A DNA stretch of 64,000 nucleotides from Paraplanobispora takensis (GTDB lineage Bacteria; Actinomycetota; Actinomycetes; Streptosporangiales; Streptosporangiaceae). The stretch spans positions 237,256 through 301,255 of the forward strand of contig NZ_BOOK01000014.1 of the NCBI RefSeq assembly GCF_016863195.1, in the 5' to 3' direction. Made by a program: the position numbers and the translations under genes. Under the pieces are notes generated by a model. It saw only the letters and a list, made by a program, of their open reading frames with translations, ran no database searches and was not told the DNA's origin. Of the stretch, positions 50,159 to 59,400 are shown one piece after another. Positions within the stretch are counted from its first letter, which is position 1. Each line of letters opens with the position of its first letter.

Positions 50159-51010
50159 GTGGCCACCCCCTTCCCCACCCAGGCGTTCAACAGCGCCGAC
50201 GGCAGGTTCAGCTTCATCGTCCTCGATCTGACGTCCACCGCGGACCCTCAACTGGAGGCGACCAACGCGTACGGCGACGACGACCCGGACAACGCCCCCC
50301 TCCAGGTGGCGTCCAAGGGCGTCACGCTCACCGGAACGGTCTCGCTCTCGGGTCCCGCCGGATCCCGTAAATGGCGCGTCGGCTGGATCCAGACCATCTA
50401 TCCCTGCCGGCAGGCCGTCACCTACGAGAGACCGGCCGACAACTACCGCGGCAAGCTGGTCTGCACGATCGACCGGAGCAGGCGCGACGGTGATCTCGCC
50501 GACGACGGCGGACACTGCATCTGGTACGCCACATCCGACTCTTCGAAAGAGATCGCCCCGTCCTCCCCGGTCATCGTCGAGATGGACGACCAGCCGAACG
50601 TCTCGTTCCACGACGTCTACAACGGCAAGGCCGCCGACTGGATCAAGGGCTGGAAGGGCATCGCCGTCGAGGGCACCAAGTCCTTCTGCAGCTGGCTGAT
50701 CGCCGAAGCCGCCGACGACCACGAGATCGTGTACCTCTATCACGTCGTCTGGGAGTGCGACTACACCACCTCGCTGAAAGACGGCCGGCTCGTAGCCCCC
50801 TCGGGCGGCACGAGAATCATCTCGCACGGTCCCGGCCAAGGCTCCAAGACTCCCAACCTGGAGAAGGATCCCATCGACGAAGAGGACTTCCCTCCCAAAC
50901 CCGACGCCGCCCTCAACGCCGCGAAACCCGCCTTCACACGTGCCGCTCCCAGCTCCGCGGTCCGCAACACACCCACCCTGGGCGCCCGCAAGCAGAACCC
51001 CGACGGCTGA
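50159..51010 (+). CDS. Conserved-looking protein of unknown function
   Basis: A 283-aa soluble protein, MATPFPTQAFNSADGRFSFI. I recognise no family. It is beta-rich with many aromatic residues (KWRVGWIQTIYPCRQAVTYE, HCIWYATSDSSKEI, ADWIKGWKGIAVEGTKSFCS, VYLYHVVWECDY) and five Cys spread over the centre, ending with a Pro/Ala/Lys-rich tail. No signal peptide or membrane helix. The GTG start at 50159 has GGAGGG upstream. It lies between the acetyltransferase gene and a NUDIX gene fragment, suggesting a variable spot in the chromosome. Confidence 0.7.
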   Translation: MATPFPTQAFNSADGRFSFIVLDLTSTADPQLEATNAYGDDDPDNAPLQVASKGVTLTGTVSLSGPAGSRKWRVGWIQTIYPCRQAVTYERPADNYRGKLVCTIDRSRRDGDLADDGGHCIWYATSDSSKEIAPSSPVIVEMDDQPNVSFHDVYNGKAADWIKGWKGIAVEGTKSFCSWLIAEAADDHEIVYLYHVVWECDYTTSLKDGRLVAPSGGTRIISHGPGQGSKTPNLEKDPIDEEDFPPKPDAALNAAKPAFTRAAPSSAVRNTPTLGARKQNPDG

Positions 51011-51020
51011 CCCGCGCCCA

Positions 51021-51102
51021 CCCGCCGGTGGACGAGCGGCCCCGGGTGATGGTCAACCTCCTGTTCGACGGCGGTACGGTCGCCGACCCGGGCGGCATGC
51101 GG
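51021..51102 (+). pseudogene. Duplicated fragment of the NUDIX gene
   Basis: 82 bp identical at 79 positions to 52196-52277 inside the downstream NUDIX gene. It still reads PVDERPRVMVNLLFDGGTVA then DPGG before stopping after two more codons. It has no start codon of its own, 11 bp after the stop of the unknown gene. It looks like a relic of a duplicated NUDIX gene. Confidence 0.75.
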
Positions 51103-51118
51103 TCCTGACGAGGGGCGG

Positions 51119-51601
51119 TCACGAGCCTGGCGGCGAGTTCGTCTCACCGGGCCCGCCGCCGGCGTGGGCCGGGCCGGACAACCACGTCTCGATGGCGCTC
51201 TGCCAGGAGGCGAGGAAGGCGGGGTAGCCGTCGGCGAATTCGCCCAGCTCCCGGGCGGCCGTGTCGCTGAGGGGAGTGAGGTCGTAGGTGACGGTGACCC
51301 GGCTGTGCCGTCCGGGCTCTCCGGCCGGTTCCAGGACCACGGCGACGGTCCCGGCGCGGGAGCCCGGAGTGACCCGGGCGTAGGAGATGCTCCGGCCCCG
51401 CAGGCGCCCGAGCACCACCCAGACGGTCGTCTCCCCGTCGGCCCGGGTCTCGAACACGGTTCCGGGCTCGGTGTCGTCCTCGACGGGGACGGGGAAACGG
51501 GGGTGCCAGCCGTCCACCCAGTCCTCCTCCCCGCGGGCGGTGAACAGGCGGAAGGCCTCCTCCGGGGGGAGGGGGACGGTGATGGTCCCGGTGAGTCTCA
51601 C
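51119..51601 (-). CDS. SRPBCC/START-like domain protein
   Basis: A 160-aa protein starting from GTG at 51601. TGTITVPLPPEEAFRLFTAR opens a helix-grip (Bet v1/AHSA1-like) fold; GTVFETRADGETTVWVVL and RVTVTYDLTPLSDTAARELG are typical beta strands and the last helix. Such proteins bind hydrophobic ligands in a cavity. Its start overlaps the stop of the RHH gene (GTGA at 51598-51601), so the two are made together. Confidence 0.83.
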   Translation of the reverse strand: MRLTGTITVPLPPEEAFRLFTARGEEDWVDGWHPRFPVPVEDDTEPGTVFETRADGETTVWVVLGRLRGRSISYARVTPGSRAGTVAVVLEPAGEPGRHSRVTVTYDLTPLSDTAARELGEFADGYPAFLASWQSAIETWLSGPAHAGGGPGETNSPPGS

Positions 51602-51843
51602 GGCTCCTCCTTCAGCTTGTGCGCGTCGGCGGAGGTCAGGGTCAGGGAATAGACCTCCTTGAGCTGGTCGATCTTGGCGATCGTCTCCGGTGAGAACGGC
51701 GCCTTGCCCTCGAAGGCGTGCAGGACGATGCCCTCCACGAGATCTCCGAGGGGCATGTCGAGATACTCGGCCAGGCCCTTGAGGACCTTCAGCATGCTCT
51801 TCTCGATCCGGAAGCCCGTCTGAACCCGTTCCGCTGTTACCAT
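51598..51843 (-). CDS. Ribbon-helix-helix-like small regulator
   Basis: An 81-aa protein, MVTAERVQTGFRIEKSMLKV then LKGLAEYLDMPLGDLVEGIV. A short beta strand followed by two helices matches a ribbon-helix-helix fold, and the rest (LTLTSADAHKLKEEP) is helical. The ATG at 51843 lies exactly in the centre of the palindrome TGTTACCATGGTAACA. Autoregulation through that site is likely. An alternative ATG at 51859-51861 would add six residues. Coupled to the SRPBCC gene, whose ligand may influence it. Confidence 0.72.
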   Translation of the reverse strand: MVTAERVQTGFRIEKSMLKVLKGLAEYLDMPLGDLVEGIVLHAFEGKAPFSPETIAKIDQLKEVYSLTLTSADAHKLKEEP

Positions 51844-51850
51844 GGTAACA
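51835..51850. promoter_or_regulatory. Perfect palindrome TGTTACCATGGTAACA over the RHH start codon
   Basis: A 16-bp perfect palindrome whose central CATG contains the RHH gene start codon. This is a very likely operator; binding would block both transcription and initiation. Confidence 0.6.
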
Positions 51851-51944
51851 ATATAACTCATCTACGAGTGCCGGTGAAGGGCGCACGCCGGGGCCGTTGT
51901 CACCCGCCATCTCGCCACGGGCCCGGCGGGGTATCTTGATCCGG

Positions 51945-52421
51945 ATGAGTGAGCCCCTTCTGGAGCCGGAGCAGTGGTACGCCACGCTGCCGACGGCCTT
52001 CGTCTCGGCCTGCCTGCTGCTCACCGACGCCGACGGCCGCGTGCTGGTGGTCAAGCCCAACTACCGGCCGTACTGGATGATCCCCGGAGGCGTCATCGAG
52101 CCCGGGGAACTGCCCGAGGAGTGCGCGGCGCGGGAGATCGGCGAGGAGCTGGGCCTGGAGGCGCGGGCCGGGGAACTGCTCGTCGTCCACTGGTCCCCGC
52201 CGGTGGACGACCGGCCCCGGGTGATGGTCAACTTCCTGTTCGACGGCGGTACGGTCGCCGACCCGGGCGGCATCCGGCTGCAGGAGGACGAGCTCGACGA
52301 GGCGGCGTTCCTGTCCTGGGAGGAGGCGTCCGCCCGGCTGGCGTTCCACACCGCGCCCCGCCTGTCCGCCGCCCGCCGGGCCCGCGAGACCGGACGGACC
52401 GTCTACCTGTCGGGCTGGTGA
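51945..52421 (+). CDS. NUDIX hydrolase
   Basis: A 158-aa enzyme. The NUDIX box GGVIEPGELPEECAAREIGE followed by ELGLE fits G-x5-E-x7-REUxEExGU exactly. It hydrolyses a nucleoside diphosphate linked to another moiety, with Mg2+; the substrate cannot be deduced. ATG at 51945. Divergent from the RHH-SRPBCC pair. A fragment of this gene is duplicated at 51021-51102. Confidence 0.92.
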   Translation: MSEPLLEPEQWYATLPTAFVSACLLLTDADGRVLVVKPNYRPYWMIPGGVIEPGELPEECAAREIGEELGLEARAGELLVVHWSPPVDDRPRVMVNFLFDGGTVADPGGIRLQEDELDEAAFLSWEEASARLAFHTAPRLSAARRARETGRTVYLSGW

Positions 52422-52469
52422 ACCGCCTGCCGTGAAGGGGCGCGGGGCGGGGACGGCGCCCCGCCGGGG

Positions 52470-54263
52470 TCAGTCGAGCCGGAAGGTCCTGGCGAAGGTG
52501 TCGACGTGCGTGCCCGCCTCGGCCCACTGGGCCTCGGGGGTGAAGAACCAGAACAGCCCGACGCCGCCGGAGTCCCGGACGAGGCACCGGGCGTGGAAGC
52601 GGAAGGCGCCGCCCGCGCCGCCCGGAGCGGAGAAACGGAACTCCAGCTCGGCGGCCCGGCCGCCGGGGTAGGGGACCTCCTTGCGGCTGAGCTCCCGGTA
52701 GGAGGCGGGATCGATCAGCTTCTGGTCGTCCTGCAGGCTGGTGCGGAGCGCGTCGAGCATGGCGGCCGGGTCCCTGGTCTCCTTCCTCGCCGGGTCGGCG
52801 AAGGAGCCCAGGTACCAGGAGGTCGACAGGAACGAGCCGCCGGGGCGCTCCCAGCTCACCTGGCTCCCGGACTCCTCCTTGGTCCAGCCCTCGGGCACCG
52901 CGATGGAGAATCCGCGCCGGTCGGTGTGGAGGGTGAAGCCGCGCGGCAACGCGGCCGGAGCCTCGGAGGAGGACTCCGTGCTCCGGCCGGAGGACGGGCC
53001 GGGCTCGCTCGCGGGGGCGCCGGAGCCCGTGGGGCTCCGCTGAGCGGAGGACCCGGATGACGGGGTGACCTCGGGCGAGGAGCCCGCGTGGCGGACTCCC
53101 CAGATCACCGCGGCGGTCACGGCGATCGCGGCCAGCATCGACCCCGCCGCCACGGCCATCCGGCCGCGCCGCGGCCCGGCGGGCGTACCCGCCTCGGTCG
53201 GCGGGGGCGTCACGCCCGGAGCGGCGCCGGGAACCGCCCCGCCGTGGCCGCCGCTTCCGGTGCCAGCAGTACCGCCGCGATCGCCGTTCCCGGGGCCGGG
53301 AACCGCCCCGCCGTGGTCATCGCCCCCGGGGCCGGGAACCGCATTGCCGCGATCGCCGTCCCCGGTGCCGGGCGTTGTCCCGTCGTGGCCGCCGTCCGCG
53401 GTGCCGGAACGGCGCGGGCTCCGCCCGGAGAGGGCGCCGGCTCCGGCGGCCACCGGCGCGAGCAGCGCCATCGCCCGGTCGGCGGTCAGCCGCCCGGCCG
53501 GGTCCTTCACGAGCAGGCCGTCGAGCACCGGGCGGATCCGGTCCGCGTACCGGGTCGGATCCGGGGGTCTGCTGATGATCGCCGCGATCAGGGCCGTCGC
53601 GCTGTCCCTCTCGAACGGCCTGCGGCCCTCCACCGCCTGGTACAGCGTCACGCCCACGGCCCACAGGTCGGAGGCCGCCGAGGCGCCCCGGCCCTCGATC
53701 TGCTCGGGGGCCAGGTAGGCGGGCGTGCCCATCATCTGGCCGGGCGCGGTCAGCTCGGAGGTGTCGTGGGAGGCCGCCGCGATCCCGAAGTCGGTGAGCA
53801 TCGCCCGGCCGTTCTTCAGCAGGATGTTGGCCGGTTTGACGTCGCGGTGCACGATCCCGGCCGCCTCGGCCGCGGCCAGCGCGGAGATCACCTGATGGCC
53901 GAGCTCGGCGGCGCGGGCCTCGGGCAGCCGTCCCTCGGTTCTGATCACCTCGGCCAGGGACGGGCCGTCGACCAGTTCCATGACGATCCACGGCAGGCCG
54001 TCCTCCTCGACCACGTCGTAGACGGTGACGATGCCGGGATGGCTTCTGAGCCGGGCCGCCGTGCGCGCCTCGCGCAGGGTCCGCTGCAGCCGCCGCTCGC
54101 GTTCCCCGGCGGGCAGGTGGGCGGGCAGCGCCACCTCCTTGACGGCCACGGGCTGGTGCAGCAGTTCGTCCCAGGCCCGCCAGACCAGGCCCATCCCGCC
54201 CTCGCCGAGGGGCGCCTGCAACTGGTAGCGCCGCGCCAGTGCGCGTAACCGATCTTCCGGCAT
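52470..54263 (-). CDS. PknB-like membrane serine/threonine protein kinase
   Basis: A 597-aa kinase. The catalytic domain (~13-270) has GEGGMGLVW, Lys42 in VAVKEVAL, HRDVKPANILL near 137 and DFGIAAASHDTSE near 156, with an activation loop ending GTPAYLAPEQIEG. A Gly/Asp-rich low-complexity linker follows, then one membrane helix (~367-390, AGSMLAAIAVTAAVIWGV) and an extracellular domain (~430-597) that is not PASTA; its pattern (FSIAVPEGWTKEES ... DTFARTFRLD) recalls small sensor domains. It phosphorylates cytoplasmic proteins in response to an unknown external signal. Confidence 0.9.
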   Translation of the reverse strand: MPEDRLRALARRYQLQAPLGEGGMGLVWRAWDELLHQPVAVKEVALPAHLPAGERERRLQRTLREARTAARLRSHPGIVTVYDVVEEDGLPWIVMELVDGPSLAEVIRTEGRLPEARAAELGHQVISALAAAEAAGIVHRDVKPANILLKNGRAMLTDFGIAAASHDTSELTAPGQMMGTPAYLAPEQIEGRGASAASDLWAVGVTLYQAVEGRRPFERDSATALIAAIISRPPDPTRYADRIRPVLDGLLVKDPAGRLTADRAMALLAPVAAGAGALSGRSPRRSGTADGGHDGTTPGTGDGDRGNAVPGPGGDDHGGAVPGPGNGDRGGTAGTGSGGHGGAVPGAAPGVTPPPTEAGTPAGPRRGRMAVAAGSMLAAIAVTAAVIWGVRHAGSSPEVTPSSGSSAQRSPTGSGAPASEPGPSSGRSTESSSEAPAALPRGFTLHTDRRGFSIAVPEGWTKEESGSQVSWERPGGSFLSTSWYLGSFADPARKETRDPAAMLDALRTSLQDDQKLIDPASYRELSRKEVPYPGGRAAELEFRFSAPGGAGGAFRFHARCLVRDSGGVGLFWFFTPEAQWAEAGTHVDTFARTFRLD

Positions 54264-54309
54264 ATTGGGCAAGATATCTCGCCCGAGTCCGCCGGGAGGC
54301 GGGAAAGGG

Positions 54310-54339
54310 CGACGGGGACGCCCCGAGACGTCCCCGTCG
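54310..54339 (-). terminator. Terminator of the CBM20 amylase gene
   Basis: Perfect 11-bp stem CGACGGGGACG / CGTCCCCGTCG with an eight-base loop, 18 bases past the amylase stop codon on the minus strand. Confidence 0.8.
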
Positions 54340-54356
54340 TGTGGTCGCGGGCCGGG

Positions 54357-56243
54357 TCAGCGCCAGGTGTCGTTACGGGTGGCGGTGCCGGTCGCCGGGG
54401 TGGTGAAGGAGCGGTTGGGGTCGCTCTCCCAGGTCACCGAGCCGTCGGGATTCTTCTTGATGTACTTGTAGGAGATCGTCTTTCCGGCGGGCAGGTTCAC
54501 CGTGGCCTTCCAGACCGGATAGCTCGCGGCGGAGAGCGCGACCGCGTTCGCCGGGTTCCAGGAGCCCAGCTCGGCCACGTCGCCGACGACGAAGACGTTC
54601 TGGCCCCAGTAGGTGGTCACGTTCGCGTTGAAGGAGGCGGCGATCTTCCCGGTGCTCGCCGTCGGCGTCGGGGTGGGCGTCGGGGTGGAGGTGGCGCCGC
54701 CGCCGACGTGGAGGGCGACCGCGCTCTTGGCGGGGACGGTCACGTTCGCGGTGCCGTCGCCGTTCACCGTCACCGAGCCGCTCCCGGCGGCGTTGGCGTA
54801 GGTCCCGGCGGGCAGGCCGGTGGTGAAGGTGCGGGTCAGCGGGCCGCCGCCGTTGTTGATCGCGACCCAGCCCTTGTTCCCGCGGCTGAAGGCGATCACG
54901 TTGTCGTTGTTGTCGTACCAGTTGCCGACCGCGGTGCCCGCCACGGCCTTGTGGAAGCCGGCCATCCCGGCCATCTGCCGGTGGAAGCAGGTCCAGCGCC
55001 CGTTGCCGCAGTCGGTGTCGGTGACGAACCCGCCGCCGGCCGAGGGCGGCCCGGCCTCCTTGTCGCTCCAGGTGAAGCCGGAGTAGACGCGCGGCGTGCC
55101 GTACGGCCAGGCGAGCATGAAGACGTTGGCCAGCCGGTAGGCGTCGCCGTACTTGTAGTTGAGCGTGGAGCCGTTGCGCTCGGTGTCGTGGTTGTCGACG
55201 AAGGTCAGGGCCTTGTCACTGGGCACCGACAGGCCCCAGCTCTGCCCGAACGTCTCCAGCCAGTGGATCTGCCCGGTGAACTGCTCCTTCATCTTGCGGC
55301 CGAAGACGAACTCGTGCACGTCGCCGACGCCGGTGTACTGGCTCGGCTGGACCGCCTCGCCGTCGCCGTGGATGACCTCCTGGTGGATGTACGGCGAGCC
55401 GGTCAGCTTCGCCTTGATGGCCGCCAGGTCACCCGGCGGGATGTGCTTGGCCGCGTCGACGCGGAAGCCGTCCACGCCGAGGGAGGTCAGCTTGTTGAGG
55501 TAGCCGGCGATCTGGTTGCGGACGTACTCGGAGCCGGTGTTGAGGTCGGCCAGGCCGGACAGCTCGCAGTTCTGCACCCGCCAGCCGTCGTTCTTGTAGT
55601 CGGGATCGTTGATCGTGCAGGTGGGCGAGAGGTGGAAGTCGGCGGCGGAGTAGACGCCGGGATAGTCGTACTTGCCGAAGGAGTAGCCGCCGTAGCTGGT
55701 GCTGCCCTGGCCGGTCATGTGGTTGACGACCGCGTCGGCGTGGACCTTCAGGCCCGCGTCGTGACAGGCCTTGATCATGTTCTTGAAGGCGTTCTCGTCG
55801 CCGAACTTGCTGGTGAGCGTGTAGCGGGCGGGCTGGTAGATGTCCCACCAGACCGAGCCGCCCTTGCTCATCGAGTCGTGCGGCGGGGAGACCTGGACGG
55901 CGCCGTACCCGGCGGGGCCGAGCACGTCGGTGCACTCGCGCGCGACCGAGTTCCAGTTCCAGCTCCAGAGTTTGACGATGGGGCCGGTGCCGGCGGGCGG
56001 CACGGCCTGGACGGCGGCGGCGGAGGAGGAGGTGGCGCCGAGCGCGACGGGTACGAGCACGGCGGCGCCGGCCGTCAGCACGCTCAGCGCCGCGGCGGCC
56101 AGCGGCGTGCGGACACGCGATCTGCCGCGGGACGGGGGACGAGGGGCCGGGGGGCGAGGGGATGGGGGAAGAGGGGCCGGGGTACGCGGGGCCGGGGTAC
56201 GCGGGGCCGGGGGACGTGGGACGGGGGATTTGTAGGATTCCAC
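54357..56243 (-). CDS. Secreted alpha-amylase with starch-binding CBM20
   Basis: A 628-aa exported GH13 enzyme. GTG start at 56243 with GGAGG. The N-terminus is unusual: a ~40-residue Pro/Ala/Arg/Thr-rich stretch (APRTPAPRTPAPLP) precedes the signal helix (~47-70). The barrel has GFRVDAAKH (nucleophile Asp ~261), Glu in HQEVIHGDGE (~287) and Asp in FVDNHDTER (~353). After a Thr-Pro linker a CBM20 domain (~530-628, NVFVVGDVAELGSWNPANAV) binds raw starch. The gene lies 181 bp downstream of the amylase-pullulanase gene and has a TTGCAGCA element upstream. Confidence 0.93.
   Translation of the reverse strand: MESYKSPVPRPPAPRTPAPRTPAPLPPSPRPPAPRPPSRGRSRVRTPLAAAALSVLTAGAAVLVPVALGATSSSAAAVQAVPPAGTGPIVKLWSWNWNSVARECTDVLGPAGYGAVQVSPPHDSMSKGGSVWWDIYQPARYTLTSKFGDENAFKNMIKACHDAGLKVHADAVVNHMTGQGSTSYGGYSFGKYDYPGVYSAADFHLSPTCTINDPDYKNDGWRVQNCELSGLADLNTGSEYVRNQIAGYLNKLTSLGVDGFRVDAAKHIPPGDLAAIKAKLTGSPYIHQEVIHGDGEAVQPSQYTGVGDVHEFVFGRKMKEQFTGQIHWLETFGQSWGLSVPSDKALTFVDNHDTERNGSTLNYKYGDAYRLANVFMLAWPYGTPRVYSGFTWSDKEAGPPSAGGGFVTDTDCGNGRWTCFHRQMAGMAGFHKAVAGTAVGNWYDNNDNVIAFSRGNKGWVAINNGGGPLTRTFTTGLPAGTYANAAGSGSVTVNGDGTANVTVPAKSAVALHVGGGATSTPTPTPTPTASTGKIAASFNANVTTYWGQNVFVVGDVAELGSWNPANAVALSAASYPVWKATVNLPAGKTISYKYIKKNPDGSVTWESDPNRSFTTPATGTATRNDTWR
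56173..56217. repeat. 15-bp tandem repeat encoding the Pro-rich amylase N-terminus
   Basis: GGGGCCGGGGTACGC at 56173-56187 and 56188-56202, and GGGGCCGGGGGACGT at 56203-56217. On the minus strand they encode repeated TPAPR-like pentads. Confidence 0.8.
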
Positions 56244-56278
56244 GGTGGGGCCTCCAGGAGCGATGGATGGGTTCCCGT

Positions 56279-56310
56279 GCCGGGCCGGGTGCTGCAACAC
56301 CCGGCCCGGC
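56279..56310 (-). terminator. Hairpin between pullulanase and amylase genes (with TTGCAGCA core)
   Basis: Perfect 13-bp stem GCCGGGCCGGGTG / CACCCGGCCCGGC with six-base loop. It may end the amylase-pullulanase transcript. On the minus strand the loop and its flank read GTTGCAGCACC, containing the TTGCAGCA 8-mer (56290-56297) found in the other two mal promoters, so it may also be a MalR site for the amylase gene. Confidence 0.6.
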
Positions 56311-56423
56311 GGCGTTCTCCGGACCGGTCGGGCCCGGATCCTGCCGGGGCCGTTCCCCGAGACGGCCCCGAGCCTGCTCGGACTTCCTGTGCCTGCCTTG
56401 TGACAGGACTGCCTTGTGACCGT

Positions 56424-59400
56424 CTAGGACTGCACGAAGACGGCGACCGTACGGGCCGGGACCGTCAGCGTGCCGGTGGCCGCCTCGAAGCGCGCCTGCT
56501 TCACGACGGGGTCGCCGCCGTCCGCCTGGACCGGATGGAGCGCCACCCGGCCGTCCTTGAGCGCGGGTACGGCCTGCGCCTGCTCCTGCGGGGTGGCGTT
56601 GAAGACGACCGTGACGGACTTCCACTTCGGGTCGATCCCGGAGGCGTCCAGGTGCATGGTCACCACGCCCGGGGTCTCCGCGCTCCCGCTCACCGGGAAC
56701 GACAGCCGCTTCTGCGCCTCGGCCAGGGAGCCGAGCGCGAAGACGGGGGAGGAGGACCGGATCTTCAGCAGCTCGCCGTACCCGGTTCGGGCCGAGCCGA
56801 TCGCGGCGCAGTCCGGCTTGAGCGCCGGGTCGGCGAGCAGCGGCTTGGCGTAGGGCCACTTGTCCTCGTTGTCGGCCTTGGGCGGCAGGCCCGCGCCGAA
56901 ACCGTTGCCCTGGGCGCAGTCCCACAGCAGCCGGTTGAACCAGTCACCGGAGTCGAAGGAGTTGCGGTCCAGCGACTTGGAGCGCAGCCGCTCGCTGCCG
57001 GCGTGGACGAACGCGGTGCCCTGCGACAGCGCGGAGGCGGCCAGTGACAGCGACTGCATCCGCACCCGGTCGGCCATGGAGGTCGCCTGGGGCAGCTTGA
57101 AGGCCAGCGCGTCGAACAGCGTCTCGTTGTCGTGGGCGTCCACGTAGGTCACGGCCTCGCCGGGCGCGGCGGTGTAACCCGCCGGGGCGCCGTTGTAGTC
57201 GACCTCCGAGCCCTTGACCTCCTTGCCGGAGGAGGCGGTGAAGCGGTAGTCGCGCAGGTTCCCGGTCAGGCCGACCTTGATCAGGTCGTGGTAGCGCAGC
57301 AGCCGCGCCCGCTGCTGCTCCTCGGTGCCGTTGGCGGGCGAGCCGTTCGGGTCGCCGGCCAGGCCGGAGCCGAAGCCCTGCACCCGGGGGTCGGGGTCGA
57401 ACGGGCCGCCGCCGCGCACCGCGTCGCGCAGCCGGTCGTTGAAGGTGCCGATCCCGGTCCCGGCCATGTTGAGCTGGGTGGCCTGCTCGAAGCGGGCGTC
57501 GTCGGCGACCTCGCCGAAGTTCCAGCCCTCGCCGTACAGGATGATCGACTTGCCGTCCACGCCGTCCCCGGCGAGGGTCAGCTCGTCCAGGGCCTTGCGC
57601 ACGGCGACCATGTTCGCCTTGGGGTGGTGGCCCATCAGGTCGAACCGGAAGCCGTCGATCTTGTACTGCTTCGCCCAGGTGACGATGGAGTCGACGACCA
57701 GCTTGCCCATCATCGCGTGCTCGGGGGCGGTGTTGGCGCAGCAGGTGGAGGTGGCCACCGCGCCGTCGTCCAGCAGCCGGTGGTAGTAGCCGGGCACGAT
57801 CCGGTCGAGCACCGAGGTCGGGTCCTGGCCGGCGGCGTGGGTGTGGTTGTAGACCACGTCCATGACCACCCGCAGGCCCGCGCCGTTCAGGCCCGAGACC
57901 ATCTGCCGGAACTCCTTGATCCGGGCGGTTCCGTCCGGGTCGGAGGCGTAGGAGCCCTCCGGCACGGTGTAGTGCCGGGGGTCGTAGCCCCAGTTGAAGC
58001 CGTCCTCGGCCGCGACCTTGGACACGCACTCCTGCTGCCCGGCCGAGTCGGCGGGCAGGGCGGCCAGGTCGCAGTCCGGCTCGGTCCGGTCGGACCTGCG
58101 CTCGGGGATGGTGGCGATGTCGAAGACCGGCAGCAGGTGCACGTGGGTCAGGCCGTCGGCGGCCAGCGCGCGCAGCTCCTTCATCCCCGCGGAGTCACCG
58201 GTGAAGGCGGCGTAGGTGCCGCGCCGCTCGGCCGGGACCGTCGCGTCGGAGGCCGAGAAGTCGCGCACGTGCAGCTCGTAGACCGACGCCTTCTCCTGCG
58301 GAACCGCCTCGGGCTTGGCCAGGGAGGCCCAGCCCTCGGGCCGCAGCGACCGGTCGGACAGGTCCACGAGCTGGCTGCGGACCGAGTCGGCGGCCAGCGA
58401 GACGCTGTAGGGGTCGGTCACCTCGTTGGTGACGACCTTGCCCGCGGCGGGGGAGTAGACCGTGACCAGGAAGGTGTAGTAGCGGCCCTTCCAGGCCGGC
58501 AGCCCCCGCACCGACCAGACGCCGGTGGCGTCGTCGCGGCGCATCGCGTGCACGCTGCGGCTCTCGCCCGAGGCGTCGCGGTAGAGCGCCAGCTCCACCT
58601 TGCCCGCGGTCGGCGCCCAGACCGACAGGCGGGGCAGCGCGCCGGAGGCGTCCGGGCCGAGCCCGGCCGCGGCCGCCCCGGCGTAGACGTCGTCGAGCAC
58701 GCCCGGGATCTGCACCCCGGTCGCGGTCAGCAGCGCGCCGGAGGCGTCCCGCTCGACGGCCACGACCTGGCCGCGCAGCGCCTCCTGCACCAGGTCGGCG
58801 TCACGCGGGTCCACCGTGAGCGCGGCGTGCCCGGCCAGGTGGGGCCACTCGGCCTTCTGCGCGTCGGTGAGCGCGCCCGGGTTCAGCCGGATGACCCGGT
58901 GGTCGCCGGTCAGGTCGCCCTTGGCGTAGGCGATGCCGCCCTTGGCGGAGAAGGCCAGCGTGTAGCGGAGCGTGGCCGAGGGCCGGACCTTCCAGGCGAC
59001 GGTGCCACGGTCGATCCAGTGCGCGGCGGACTTGGTCAGGTCGGCGTCGGCTCCGCGCGCCGCGGCCTGCGGGAGCACGTGGCCCTCGGTGGCCGCGACC
59101 CGCCAGACCTCGTGGCCGTCGGCGGTCAGGTCCAGGGCCTGGTCGCCGGGCAGGTCCTTGTCGTCGCCCTTGTGGATGATGTAGCTCACGTTCTTCGCCC
59201 CCTCTTTCAGGGGGACGCGGAAGTAGAGCCCGAAGCCGTCCGTCCCCGCGGGCCGGAGCGGGCTCGCCCACTCGGTGGGGTCGGCCACGTCGCCCCACAG
59301 GTGCAGACCCCAGCCGTCATAGTTCCCGTCGGGCCGGTGGTAATGCAGGATCGCGACGTTCTCGGCGGCGGCGCGGGTCGGGTGGATCGTCGCCACCCCG

